This document shows positions 1-7,711 of a DNA stretch of 11,111 nucleotides, one piece after another; the first letter of the stretch is position 1; every line of letters begins with the position of its first letter. The position numbers and the translations under genes were made by a program. The stretch is from NCBI GenBank assembly GCA_947581665.1, contig CANPVI010000033.1, positions 1 to 11,111 on the forward strand. The letters run 5' to 3'. The notes under the pieces are model-generated. The model was given only the letters and a program-made list of their open reading frames with translations, made no database searches and was not told the DNA's origin. Source of the stretch: an uncultured Atopobiaceae bacterium (lineage in GTDB: Bacteria > Actinomycetota > Coriobacteriia > Coriobacteriales > Atopobiaceae).

Positions 1-59
1 GGCTCTCGCGGCATCGGAGCATAGAACGACAATTCGCAGAAGGCAGGTGCCCACGGCAA

Positions 60-94
60 TTGGGAGGTGTCCCGCGGGGCATATACCTCCCCAA
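60..94 (+). promoter_or_regulatory. Leader hairpin upstream of aspD
   Basis: An inverted repeat pairs TTGGGAGGT (60-68) with ACCTCCCCAA (85-94), with one bulged base. A smaller CCCGCGGGG palindrome sits in the loop. It lies just upstream of the aspD ribosome binding site (104-112). No T-run follows, so a simple terminator is not clear; an mRNA leader structure or operator is possible. Positions 1-59 hold no recognisable gene. Confidence 0.35.
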
Positions 95-117
95 ATGCCC
101 TCGAAAAAGGAGCCATC

Positions 118-1869
118 ATGGCCGATGCCACCCGCCCCGATGTCCACACGCCGGAGGAACCCGGGCTCGCCCCCTTCGCCCCCTCGCTCGAAGCCTCCCT
201 CGCGAGGATGTCGCCCTTCGAGGTGAAGGACCTCCTCATCTCCTACGCCAAGGAAGACGCGAAGAAGTCCGCGTTCACGTTCTTGAACGCCGGCCGAGGG
301 AACCCGAACTGGATCGCCACGGTGCCGCGCGACGCGTTCTTCCTCATCGGACAGTTCGCAATGGGCGAGGCCCGACGCAAGATGTCCATGCCGGAATTCG
401 ACCTCGCGGGCGAACCGCCTGCCTCAGGCTGCTCGGCGCGCTTCCTCGAATTCCTCGAGAACGAGGCTATGGCCCTCGCCTCGGGCGGCGTGAACGCCCC
501 CGCAGACGCCCACAACGCCTGGGCCGCGAAGCTCCTGAAACTCGGCTACGACTACCTCACCTCGCCCGAGAGCGCGGGCGGCCTCGGCCTCGACGGTGAT
601 TCGCTCGTGCACGAGTGGACCGAGGGAATCATCGGGTGCGAGTACCCCGTGCCCGATCGCATCCTCAAGAACACGCAGGAAATCTGCCGGCGCTACCTCG
701 TGCAGGAGATGGACGGCGGCGAGGAGCCGGTGGCCGCAGACGGCACGAGCGCGCCCTACGACCTCTTCGCCACCGAGGGCGGCACGGCCGCCATGTGCTA
801 CCTCTTCTACAGCCTCAAGGCCAACTACCTCGTGAATCCCGGCGACACGGTCGCCCTCATGACCCCCATCTTCACCCCCTACATCGACATCGCCGGCCTG
901 AACGACTTCCACTTCGACGTGGTGAACATCAACGCCACGACGCTCGATTCCGAGGGGCTCCACACTTGGCAGTACCCCGACGAGGAGCTCGAGAAGCTGA
1001 AGGATCCGAAGATCAAGCTCCTCTGCCTCGTGAACCCGTCGAACCCGCCGAGCTACGCGCTCTCGGAGCACACGCGCGAAAAGCTCGTGGAGATCGTCCA
1101 GAACGACAACCCGAACCTCATCATCATCACGGACGACGTCTACGGCACCTTCGTCGAGGGCTTCCGCTCCGTGATCCACGACCTGCCGAGGAACACGGCG
1201 CTCGTGTACTCGTTCTCGAAGTACTTCGGCGCCACCGGTTGGCGCCTCGCCACCATCGCGCTCGCGAAGGACAACATCTTCGACGAGCTCATCGCAAAGC
1301 TTCCCGACGCGCAAAAGCAGGTCCTCTACCAGCGCTATTCCGAGCTCAAGGCAGATGGTTCCGCGCTCAAGTTCTGCGATCGGCTCGTGGCCGATTCGCG
1401 CCTCGTCGCGCTCAACGGCACCGCGGGACTCTCCACGCCGCAGCAGGTGCAGATGAGCCTCTTCGCGCTCTACTCGCTCCTCGACAAGGCGGACACCTAC
1501 AAGCACAAGATGCAGGAGCTCATCAACGACCGCCTCGCCGCGCTCTGGCGCTCGCTCGGCTGGACGCTCGAGCCCGACCCGCTGCGCGCCGGCTACTACT
1601 CCATGCTCGACCTCGAGATCTGGACGACGCGCCTCTACGGCAAGGACTTCTTCGCCTGGCTCTCCGCGCACTACCGTCCGATCGACGTGGTGCTTCGCCT
1701 CGCGAAGGACACGGGCGTCGTCGTGCTCGCGGGCGACGGCTTCGACGCCGGACGCTGGAGCGTGCGCGTCGCTCTCGCGAACCTCTATGTGGATGACTTC
1801 CTCGCCGTGGGCAAGCGCGTGGGCGAGATCCTCGCCGAATACCACGCCGCCTGGCAAGCGGGGCAGTAA
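118..1869 (+). CDS. aspD: Bifunctional aspartate aminotransferase / aspartate 4-decarboxylase
   Basis: This is a PLP enzyme of the fold-type I aminotransferase family. The family converts L-aspartate to L-alanine plus CO2 in the cytoplasm, with a side transaminase activity; paired with an aspartate:alanine antiporter, the reaction can build a proton gradient. The protein is 583 aa, somewhat longer than the roughly 530 aa usual for AspD, mainly because of an N-terminal extension. Family hallmarks are LNAGRGNPNW near the N-terminus, FATEGGTAAMCY, VNPSNPPS, ITDDVYGTF, and SFSKYFGATGWR carrying the PLP lysine (K368). The C-terminal half has RLVADSR and AGLSTPQQVQM. I chose ATG 118 because AAAAAGGAG at 104-112 sits five bases upstream. 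An in-frame GTG at 67 directly abuts its only purine-rich stretch and lies inside a hairpin. No aspT-like antiporter gene is present in the window. The identification is firm. Confidence 0.94.
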   Translation: MADATRPDVHTPEEPGLAPFAPSLEASLARMSPFEVKDLLISYAKEDAKKSAFTFLNAGRGNPNWIATVPRDAFFLIGQFAMGEARRKMSMPEFDLAGEPPASGCSARFLEFLENEAMALASGGVNAPADAHNAWAAKLLKLGYDYLTSPESAGGLGLDGDSLVHEWTEGIIGCEYPVPDRILKNTQEICRRYLVQEMDGGEEPVAADGTSAPYDLFATEGGTAAMCYLFYSLKANYLVNPGDTVALMTPIFTPYIDIAGLNDFHFDVVNINATTLDSEGLHTWQYPDEELEKLKDPKIKLLCLVNPSNPPSYALSEHTREKLVEIVQNDNPNLIIITDDVYGTFVEGFRSVIHDLPRNTALVYSFSKYFGATGWRLATIALAKDNIFDELIAKLPDAQKQVLYQRYSELKADGSALKFCDRLVADSRLVALNGTAGLSTPQQVQMSLFALYSLLDKADTYKHKMQELINDRLAALWRSLGWTLEPDPLRAGYYSMLDLEIWTTRLYGKDFFAWLSAHYRPIDVVLRLAKDTGVVVLAGDGFDAGRWSVRVALANLYVDDFLAVGKRVGEILAEYHAAWQAGQ

Positions 1870-1892
1870 AGCCTTTTCAAGTTCCACCAGGC

Positions 1893-1935
1893 GTACCCAC
1901 TTGGCTCCTTACGTCACGAGGGACCAAGTGGGTAC
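1893..1935 (+). terminator. Strong hairpin after aspD
   Basis: A perfect 12-bp inverted repeat, GTACCCACTTGG (1893-1904) with CCAAGTGGGTAC (1924-1935), is extended inward by a few further pairs around a short loop. It begins 23 bases after the aspD stop and is followed by TTCT, a weak U-tract. A transcription terminator for aspD is most likely. A regulatory operator for the next gene is an alternative. The remaining bases to 2076 show no clear promoter or gene. Confidence 0.6.
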
Positions 1936-2090
1936 TTCTGGCGATAGACCTGCATGCACCGCTCGACCGGCTGCTTTGTGTGCGCTCGGTGGAGTGGGCA
2001 CGACTCGCCAAAGCGCGGGGTATAGCCCTCACGGTTGGATGAATTGCGTGGCGGCGCCTCGCGCTTCCGCGCCCGAGAAAGAAGGTTGCC

Positions 2091-3596
2091 ATGGCTTGCA
2101 CCACGATGTTGATCGGTCCCAAGGCCTCAAACGACGGCTCGACGATCATCGCCCGAAACGAAGACTGCGAAAACGGCGATTTCAATCCCAAGAAGCTCGT
2201 GGTCGTGAAGCCAGAGGACCAGCCGCGCGAATACACGGGCGTGAACAGCCACCTCACGATCAAGCTTCCCGATAACCCGATGCGCTACACCTGCTCGCCG
2301 AACGTCGACGGCTCTGACGGCGTCTGGGGCGAGGCGGGCATCAACGAGGCGAACGTGGCGATGAGCGCCACCGAGACCATCTCCTCGAACGCGCGCGTGC
2401 TTGGCGCGGACCCGCTCGTCGCCTACGACCCCGAGACCGGCACGCCCGGCGGCATCGGCGAGGAGGACCTCGTCACCATCATCCTCCCCTACGTGAAGAC
2501 CGCGCGCGAGGGATGCCTGCGCTTCGGCAAGCTCCTCGAGACCTACGGCACCTACGAAATGAACGGCATCGCGTTTGCCGACGAGAAGGAGGTCTGGTAC
2601 ATCGAGTCGATCGGCGGCCACCATTGGATCGCAAGGCGCCTGCCCGACGACTGCTACTGCGTGCAGCCGAACCGCCAGGGCATCGACAAGCTCGACTTCT
2701 CCGATGCCTACGGCGCGCAGAAGGACTACATGTGCTCGGCCGACCTCGCCGAGTGGATGGCCGAGAACTTCATCGACGTCACCTACGGCGTCCCGAAGCT
2801 CCTGCGCTCCGACAAGTACTTCGGCCTGCCGGTCGTCATCAACCCGCGCGACGCGTTCTCGAGCCGCACGTGGTTCGACATGGTCTACAACAACCCGCGC
2901 GCCTGGTACATCTACGCCACGCTCAACAACACCACACCCGAGTTCCGCGGCCCCGAGCCCAAGTACAAGGTCGAATCGATGGACATCCCGTGGTGCATCA
3001 AGCCCGAGCGCCTCATCACCGTCGAGGACGTGAAGCAGATGCTCGGCACCACCTACAACGGCACCAAGTACAACTGCTACGGCAACCTCGGCGACGAGGG
3101 CTCGCGCAGGCTCTATCGCCAGGTGGGCATCAACCGCACGTGCGAGTGCTCGATCCTGAACATCCGCCCCTACGCGCCCGAGGCCGCGAAGGCCGTGCAG
3201 TGGATCGCCATGGGCTCCGGCCCCTTCAACACCGCGATCGCCATCTTCACGAGCGTGGACGAGGTGCCCGACTACCTCGACACCACGATGCGCATCTCCA
3301 CCGATGACTTCTACTGGGCGATCCGCCTCATCTCCGGCCTCGCCGACCCCGAGTTCTTCGCGAACGAGAACGCGATCACGGCCTACCAGCAGGCCACGAT
3401 GGCGCTCGGCTACCAGTCGCTCCACACGGTGGACGCCGAGCTCGCGAAGGGTGGCGCCGACACCGAAGCCGTGCTCAAGGCCGCCAACGAGAAGCTCTGC
3501 GAGGGCGTGAAGACGCAGACCGACAGCCTCCTCTCCAGCGTGCTCTACACCCGCAGCATGGAGATGAAGAACCGCTTCAGCGCCTCCGACCACTAG
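2091..3596 (+). CDS. C69 family dipeptidase
   Basis: This 501-aa protein matches peptidase family C69 (PepDA-type dipeptidases, Ntn-hydrolase fold), which cleave a broad range of dipeptides to free amino acids. The N-terminus shows the family signature: CTT beginning at residue 3, followed by K-A-S-x-D-G-S and ARNED. Cys3 is the expected N-terminal nucleophile, exposed by removal of Met-Ala. There is no signal peptide or membrane segment, so it should be cytoplasmic. The length is normal for the family. The start is supported by GAAAGAAGG at 2077-2085, five bases before ATG. It stands alone, with a hairpin on its left and a long gene-free region on its right. Together with aspD it suggests intracellular peptide and amino-acid breakdown; that link is inference from proximity. 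Exact dipeptide preference cannot be read from the sequence. Confidence 0.92.
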   Translation: MACTTMLIGPKASNDGSTIIARNEDCENGDFNPKKLVVVKPEDQPREYTGVNSHLTIKLPDNPMRYTCSPNVDGSDGVWGEAGINEANVAMSATETISSNARVLGADPLVAYDPETGTPGGIGEEDLVTIILPYVKTAREGCLRFGKLLETYGTYEMNGIAFADEKEVWYIESIGGHHWIARRLPDDCYCVQPNRQGIDKLDFSDAYGAQKDYMCSADLAEWMAENFIDVTYGVPKLLRSDKYFGLPVVINPRDAFSSRTWFDMVYNNPRAWYIYATLNNTTPEFRGPEPKYKVESMDIPWCIKPERLITVEDVKQMLGTTYNGTKYNCYGNLGDEGSRRLYRQVGINRTCECSILNIRPYAPEAAKAVQWIAMGSGPFNTAIAIFTSVDEVPDYLDTTMRISTDDFYWAIRLISGLADPEFFANENAITAYQQATMALGYQSLHTVDAELAKGGADTEAVLKAANEKLCEGVKTQTDSLLSSVLYTRSMEMKNRFSASDH

Positions 3597-3618
3597 TTTT
3601 AACCTGCGGGGACAGTGG

Positions 3619-3812
3619 GCCTGAGAACCTATGGTTCTGGGCTCGCTGCTCCCGCTCGAACGACTTCCGACTTTCACCGGCCCTTTTTCTCGGGTGACAC
3701 ACCTCACATTGGCCTACGGGCTTTGATGCCGGCGGACCACTCCTGAGGTCCGAGAAAAAGGGCCTTCTCCTTGCGGCTCCCACGGCGATCCCAGAACCAT
3801 AGGTTCTCAGGC
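3619..3812. repeat. Nested inverted-repeat element (MITE-like or structured RNA)
   Basis: Within the gene-free stretch 3597-3966, two nested pairs of perfect inverted repeats frame about 194 bp. The outer arms are 3619-3641 and 3790-3812 (23 bp, no mismatch). The inner arms are 3679-3693 and 3750-3764 (15 bp, no mismatch, with a run of five T/A). Each outer arm is itself a dyad, AGAACC-TAT-GGTTCT. A small hairpin GGACC/GGTCC sits just inside the inner right arm. The segments between outer and inner arms do not pair well, so this is not one simple hairpin. No convincing protein is encoded. It could be a non-autonomous palindromic repeat or a structured transcript. Confidence 0.75.
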
Positions 3813-3926
3813 GTGAGAGTTTCGCAGGTACTTCGATGGAAGGGCGCTTGCGCGGTTTTGGGGGGCGACGAATTCGAGTAGGGCCTCATCACCGTGCGTG
3901 GGGATTCCCTTCTTCTGACGTCGTCG

Positions 3927-3960
3927 TACACTTTCACCATGGTTCACAAGGCGTGAGGAG
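3927..3960 (+). promoter_or_regulatory. Possible promoter and ribosome binding site for the dehydrogenase gene
   Basis: TACACT at 3927-3932 is a moderate match to a -10 box, but no good -35 lies at the right distance. GAGGAG at 3955-3960 is a clear ribosome binding site. It sits six bases before ATG 3967 and only three before the in-frame GTG 3964, so it decides the start in favour of ATG. Nothing else is recognisable between the palindromic element and this site. Confidence 0.3.
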
Positions 3961-3966
3961 CGCGTG

Positions 3967-4845
3967 ATGGCTGAGATCAAGAAAGTCGGGTTCGTGGGGC
4001 TGGGGATCATGGGGAAGCCCATGGCGAAGAACCTGCAGAAGGCGGGGTTTGAGCTGCACATTTGGGCGCGGCACCCCGAAGAGGTGACCGATCTCGTCGA
4101 GGGCGGCATGACGTGGCACGAGAGCCTCGCCGACCTCGCGGCCTCCATCGACGCGCAGATCACCATCGTCGGCTTCCCGCCCGACGTCGAGCAGGTCTAC
4201 CTCGGCAAAGGCGGCATCGTCGAGAGCGCCGCGCCCGGCACCTACGTGATCGACATGACCACCTCGAGTCCCACGCTCGCGCAGAAGATCGAGGCGGAGG
4301 CCACCGCGCGCGGCCTGCGCGCCCTCGACGCGCCCGTCACCGGCGGCGACACCGGCGCGCAGGCGGGCACGCTCTCCATCATGGTGGGCGGCGCCGAGGA
4401 GGACTTCGAGGCGTGCCTGCCGCTCTTCCGCGCGATGGGCACGAGCATCAGCTACATGGGCGGCCCGGGCTTCGGCCAGCACACCAAGATGGCGAACCAG
4501 ATCATGATCGCGGGCGCCATGGCGGGCGTCTGCGAGGGGCTCTCCTACGCCAAGGCCAAGGGCATCGAGCTCCAGAAGATCTTCGACGCGGTGAAGGAGG
4601 GCTCGGCCGCGGGCACGCAGCTCTCGGGCTACGCGCCGCGCATCATCAAGGACGACTGGGCGCCCGGCTTCAAGATCGAGCACTTCGTGAAGGACCTTCG
4701 CATCGCGAGGAGCGAGGCAGAGGGCGCCCACCTCGACCTCGACATGATGCGCCAGGTGCTCCTCAACTACGAGAACCTCATCCTTCGCGGCATGGGCGCG
4801 AACGGCACGCAGGCGCTCATCAAGTTCTACGAGAGCGGCGACTAG
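3967..4845 (+). CDS. NAD(P)-dependent beta-hydroxyacid dehydrogenase (GarR/3-hydroxyisobutyrate dehydrogenase family)
   Basis: This 292-aa cytoplasmic oxidoreductase has the full architecture of the beta-hydroxyacid dehydrogenase family. An N-terminal Rossmann domain carries GLGIMGKPM (residues 11-19) for dinucleotide binding. The substrate-binding stretch DAPVTGG is at 121-127, continuing into a conserved AGTLSIMVGG segment. The catalytic lysine is K174 in the K-M-A-N motif, with N178 beside it. An all-helical C-terminal domain follows. The family reduces or oxidises small hydroxyacids and semialdehydes such as tartronate semialdehyde (GarR), 3-hydroxyisobutyrate or succinate semialdehyde. 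Sequence alone does not settle the substrate, so I leave the gene symbol blank. ARG35 after the second strand might favour NADP, a weak inference. The gene ends 36 bp before the next start, so the two are probably co-transcribed. Confidence 0.93.
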   Translation: MAEIKKVGFVGLGIMGKPMAKNLQKAGFELHIWARHPEEVTDLVEGGMTWHESLADLAASIDAQITIVGFPPDVEQVYLGKGGIVESAAPGTYVIDMTTSSPTLAQKIEAEATARGLRALDAPVTGGDTGAQAGTLSIMVGGAEEDFEACLPLFRAMGTSISYMGGPGFGQHTKMANQIMIAGAMAGVCEGLSYAKAKGIELQKIFDAVKEGSAAGTQLSGYAPRIIKDDWAPGFKIEHFVKDLRIARSEAEGAHLDLDMMRQVLLNYENLILRGMGANGTQALIKFYESGD

Positions 4846-4881
4846 CGTCCCGCGAGCGCGCGCCCGATCGCAACGAGGTAG

Positions 4882-6270
4882 ATGGCCACCATGAGCTTTC
4901 GCCAGTGGATACGCGGGATCAACTCCCACGGGTTCTACCACCTCTTCCGGTGGGACTTCTGGCGCTCGCTCTTCGTGAACTTCTACCTCTTCAACATCCT
5001 CGGGCACTGGGCCGAGATCCCCTATTGCACGTTCATGGACCGCTTCTTCGGGATCGTCGACGAGAACTACGAGCTCTGGACCGACCCGTGGTTCAAGCCG
5101 TACTGGGTCTACGGCTCGGGCGTGGTGGTGATGACGCTCGTCATCGAGCCGCTCAAGGAATACATGATGAAGCGCCACAAGAGCCTCTGGGCCCCGGCGC
5201 TCGAGACGTTCGCCATCGCGACGGCGCTCGCGGCCGTCATGGAGACGGCCTTCGGCTTCATCTGCAACCAACCCGACGAGAACGGCGTGTATCCGTTCTG
5301 GGACAACTCCCAGCTGCCCGGCAACATCCTCGGCCAGGGCTGGATCGTGAACGACCTCGTGATGGGCGTCATGTGCGTCGTCTACGTGTGGCTCGCCTAT
5401 CCGCTCATCTCCATCGGGCTCGAGAAGCTCGGGGAGAAGCGCGCGAACATCCTGTTCGTGGCCGCAAGCGCCGCGTTTGCGCTCGCGACGGTGCTCTCCT
5501 ACGTGCCGAATCCGCTGAACAACCTGTCCGCGAACGAGGGGGTGGGGCTCGAGGCCGGCGAGGGCGTGGCGGAGGGGCTCGCCACGGACGATCTCGAGGA
5601 TGCGGGCGGCGCGGGCGGCGCGGGCTCGAGCGGCTCAGCCGGCGCGAATGCCGCGGGGGCGAACGCGCTTGCGTCCGAAGGCCACGGCCCTGCGCTCGTC
5701 GACGGCTCCGATGCCGTGAAGGAGCTGCCCGCAGGCTCGACCGTCGCCTTCCTCGGCGACAGCATCACCGAGGGCGGCGACTTCGAGGCGGCTTTCCCGA
5801 GCTACGATGTGCGGAACTTCGGCGTCATCGGTGACACGTCGGCCGGCGTGCGGCAGCGCGTGGACGAGGTCGTCGCCGCGGATCCGGCGATCGTGTTCCT
5901 GATGGTCGGGACGAACGACTTGGACGACGACGCGGCTCCCGCGAGCACGATCGTGGAACACGTCGTGGCGAACGTGCGCGGCATCGTGACTAAGCTCGAG
6001 GAGGCGCTGCCCGACGCCACCGTGGTGATTGAGAGTGTGCTTCCCACGAGCGACGCGGAGAAGAACGCCGCGATCCTCACGCTCGACCGAAACCTCGCCG
6101 AGCTTGCCGCCGACCTCGGCGGCCACACCGCCTACCTCGGCCTTTACGAGCGCTACGTGGGAAGCGACGGCCTCCTCGAGAAGGAGGACACCGAGGACGG
6201 CCTCCACCTCACGAACGAGGCCTACGAGCCCTGGTACTCCCTCATCCGCGACCTCTGGCTCACCGCGTAG
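4882..6270 (+). CDS. Membrane protein (CmpB/DUF1113-like 'ABC transporter permease') fused to SGNH/GDSL hydrolase
   Basis: This 462-aa protein has two parts. Residues 1-210 contain about five hydrophobic segments (near 28-48, 75-92, 104-126, 155-178 and 188-207). The pattern of HWAEIPYC, YGSG, an E-rich third helix and WDNSQLPGN resembles the 'putative ABC transporter permease' family (PF06541) of Firmicutes and Coriobacteriia. Residues 212-283 are a low-complexity Gly/Ala/Ser/Glu linker. Residues 285-462 form an SGNH hydrolase: GDSIT with S294 (block I), GDTSAG with G317 (block II), GTND with N345 (block III) and DGLHLTNEAY with D439 and H442 (block V). All catalytic residues are present, so an esterase or deacylase acting at the membrane is expected. 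The substrate is unknown. The start is uncertain: ATG 4882 is very close to GAGGTA (4875-4880), and ATG 4891 is slightly far. It lies between the dehydrogenase and the amidase, probably in the same transcript. Confidence 0.84.
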   Translation: MATMSFRQWIRGINSHGFYHLFRWDFWRSLFVNFYLFNILGHWAEIPYCTFMDRFFGIVDENYELWTDPWFKPYWVYGSGVVVMTLVIEPLKEYMMKRHKSLWAPALETFAIATALAAVMETAFGFICNQPDENGVYPFWDNSQLPGNILGQGWIVNDLVMGVMCVVYVWLAYPLISIGLEKLGEKRANILFVAASAAFALATVLSYVPNPLNNLSANEGVGLEAGEGVAEGLATDDLEDAGGAGGAGSSGSAGANAAGANALASEGHGPALVDGSDAVKELPAGSTVAFLGDSITEGGDFEAAFPSYDVRNFGVIGDTSAGVRQRVDEVVAADPAIVFLMVGTNDLDDDAAPASTIVEHVVANVRGIVTKLEEALPDATVVIESVLPTSDAEKNAAILTLDRNLAELAADLGGHTAYLGLYERYVGSDGLLEKEDTEDGLHLTNEAYEPWYSLIRDLWLTA

Positions 6271-6342
6271 GCGAGGACGCGCCACAATAGGGCGGGCGAT
6301 CGCCGTGCGGTCGCGAGCACCATCGCGCATTCGGAGGCATCC

Positions 6343-7566
6343 ATGGCCAAGCATCCCCTCATCAAGTTCCTCGCCCTCGGCACCGTCGCCGCAGGTGCGG
6401 CCGCCATCTGGCAGCTCTTCGGCAACGAACTCAAATCGCTCTTCACGCTGAAGCGCCTCTTCCCGGCGAACCCCTCCCATGACGACGGCGAGGTGTGGAC
6501 GATGGACGTCGCCGGCGAGTACTACTTCGACGAGTTCCTCGAAGCGGGCGGCGCGGCAAACGACGCCGAGCTCATCTCCTTCATCACCCGCAAGATCGGC
6601 AAGGGCATCATCCCCACCACGATCGAGGAATCCGACATCACGTGCTCGTCCTTCATGGCGCGCGCACAAGACGGTCGGCCGATCTTCGGGCGCAACTACG
6701 ACTTCAAGCGCACGAACACCTGCATCGTGCGCACGCACCCCGGCGGCGGCCGCCATGCGTCGGTTTCCACCGTCGACCTGCAGTTCCTTGGCGTGGATCC
6801 CGCGAAGGGCGTGCGGGGCCCCATGGATCGCATGAACATCCTCGCCGCGCCCTACGCGCCGCTCGACGGCATCAACGACGCGGGCCTCGCCTGCGGCATC
6901 TACATGAGCCTCCAAGGCGGCGGCGTGGACGAGCACCACGAGATGTACTCCGTGCCCACCGAGCAGAGCACGGGCAAGCCCTCGCTCACCTCCACGACGA
7001 TGCTTCGCCTCATCCTCGACTACGCGAGTACCGTGGACGAGGCCATCGAGCTCGCCGGCCGCTACGACCTGCACGATTCGGCGCACAACTCGTTCCACTA
7101 CATGGTGGCCGACGCCTCGGGGAAGAGCGCGATCCTCGAGTGGACGAGCCCCACGCTCGAAGAGGACAAGGTGAACGCAAACCGCGAGCTCAAGGTCATC
7201 TTCCTCGGGGACCCGGTCTACGTGCTCGGCGAGGAGGAGCGTGAGGAGCGCTTCCAGCTCATCACGAACTTCATCCTCTGCGAGCCGCGCTACTACACGA
7301 GCACGAGCGAGATGCTCGGCATCGAGCGCTACCGCACCATGCAGGAGGAGCTTGACGCCACGGATGGCATCGTGGCGGACGAGGGAGCGGCGCTCGAGGT
7401 CTTGCAGTCCGTGGGGCAGCGGCTCTACAACGCCACGCACGGCGACCTCGAGCCCGGCGTGGTGACGGTGCACTCCGTGGTGTTCGACCTCAAGAACCGC
7501 AAGGCGTGGTGGGTGCCGAACGAGCACTTCGAGGAGCCGCTCTACTGGCAGGTCCTCTCGGTGTAA
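6343..7566 (+). CDS. Choloylglycine-hydrolase-like linear amide C-N hydrolase (Ntn hydrolase)
   Basis: This 407-aa protein belongs to the linear amide C-N hydrolase group that includes bile salt hydrolases, penicillin V acylases and acid-ceramidase-like enzymes. A hydrophobic segment at residues 7-26 suggests a signal anchor or export signal. About 75 residues of pro-region follow before the catalytic C101 (DIT-CSSF). Spacing matches bile salt hydrolase exactly: R117 is 16 residues and D120 19 residues after the Cys, in GRNYDF, as are R18 and D21 after C2. LDGINDAGLACG (N178) and a later N249 before FHYMVADASGKSAILEW fit further active-site positions. The mature enzyme would be made by cleavage before C101. 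The acyl-amide substrate cannot be told; calling it a bile salt hydrolase would go beyond the evidence. GGAGG at 6333-6337 lies five bases before ATG. It is 72 bp from the preceding gene and may share its transcript. Confidence 0.88.
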   Translation: MAKHPLIKFLALGTVAAGAAAIWQLFGNELKSLFTLKRLFPANPSHDDGEVWTMDVAGEYYFDEFLEAGGAANDAELISFITRKIGKGIIPTTIEESDITCSSFMARAQDGRPIFGRNYDFKRTNTCIVRTHPGGGRHASVSTVDLQFLGVDPAKGVRGPMDRMNILAAPYAPLDGINDAGLACGIYMSLQGGGVDEHHEMYSVPTEQSTGKPSLTSTTMLRLILDYASTVDEAIELAGRYDLHDSAHNSFHYMVADASGKSAILEWTSPTLEEDKVNANRELKVIFLGDPVYVLGEEEREERFQLITNFILCEPRYYTSTSEMLGIERYRTMQEELDATDGIVADEGAALEVLQSVGQRLYNATHGDLEPGVVTVHSVVFDLKNRKAWWVPNEHFEEPLYWQVLSV

Positions 7567-7623
7567 CCCTCCCGCGCGGCGCGCGGTGGAGCCCTCCCGC
7601 ACGGCACGCTCGGCACACGAATG

Positions 7624-7660
7624 CGGGGCGGTACCGGAATTCGCGTCCGGTACCGCCCCG
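7624..7660. terminator. Convergent terminator hairpin
   Basis: A perfect 15-bp inverted repeat (7624-7638 with 7646-7660, arms of the form CGGGGCGGTACCGGA) encloses a 7-base loop, ATTCGCG. It lies between the stops of two converging genes, at 7566 on plus and 7712 on minus. The U-tracts on both sides are poor, but position and stem strength fit a bidirectional terminator. Confidence 0.7.
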
Positions 7661-7711
7661 TTCAGTCACTGTCCTCGCGAGGAGGCTCGCCGAGCTCTCC
7701 CGCTTCAGGGC

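Noticed and set aside
67..117. GTG at 67 as the aspD start
   Set aside because: The only purine-rich stretch directly abuts this GTG, which lies in a hairpin; ATG 118 has a well-spaced AAAAAGGAG.
424..1887. Long open frame on the minus strand opposite aspD
   Set aside because: Its translation is low-complexity, rich in E, R, V and H, and mirrors the G/C third-position bias of aspD. It is an antisense shadow.
2127..3707. Long minus-strand open frame opposite the dipeptidase
   Set aside because: It has biased composition and no recognisable motif, whereas the plus-strand frame is a clear C69 protein.
3934..5271. Long minus-strand open frame across the dehydrogenase and fusion gene
   Set aside because: It overlaps two well-supported genes and its composition is typical of antisense shadow frames in GC-rich DNA.
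5635..7602. A 655-codon minus-strand open frame opposite the SGNH and amidase genes
   Set aside because: Catalytic motifs are on the plus strand; the antisense translation is compositionally biased with no domain.
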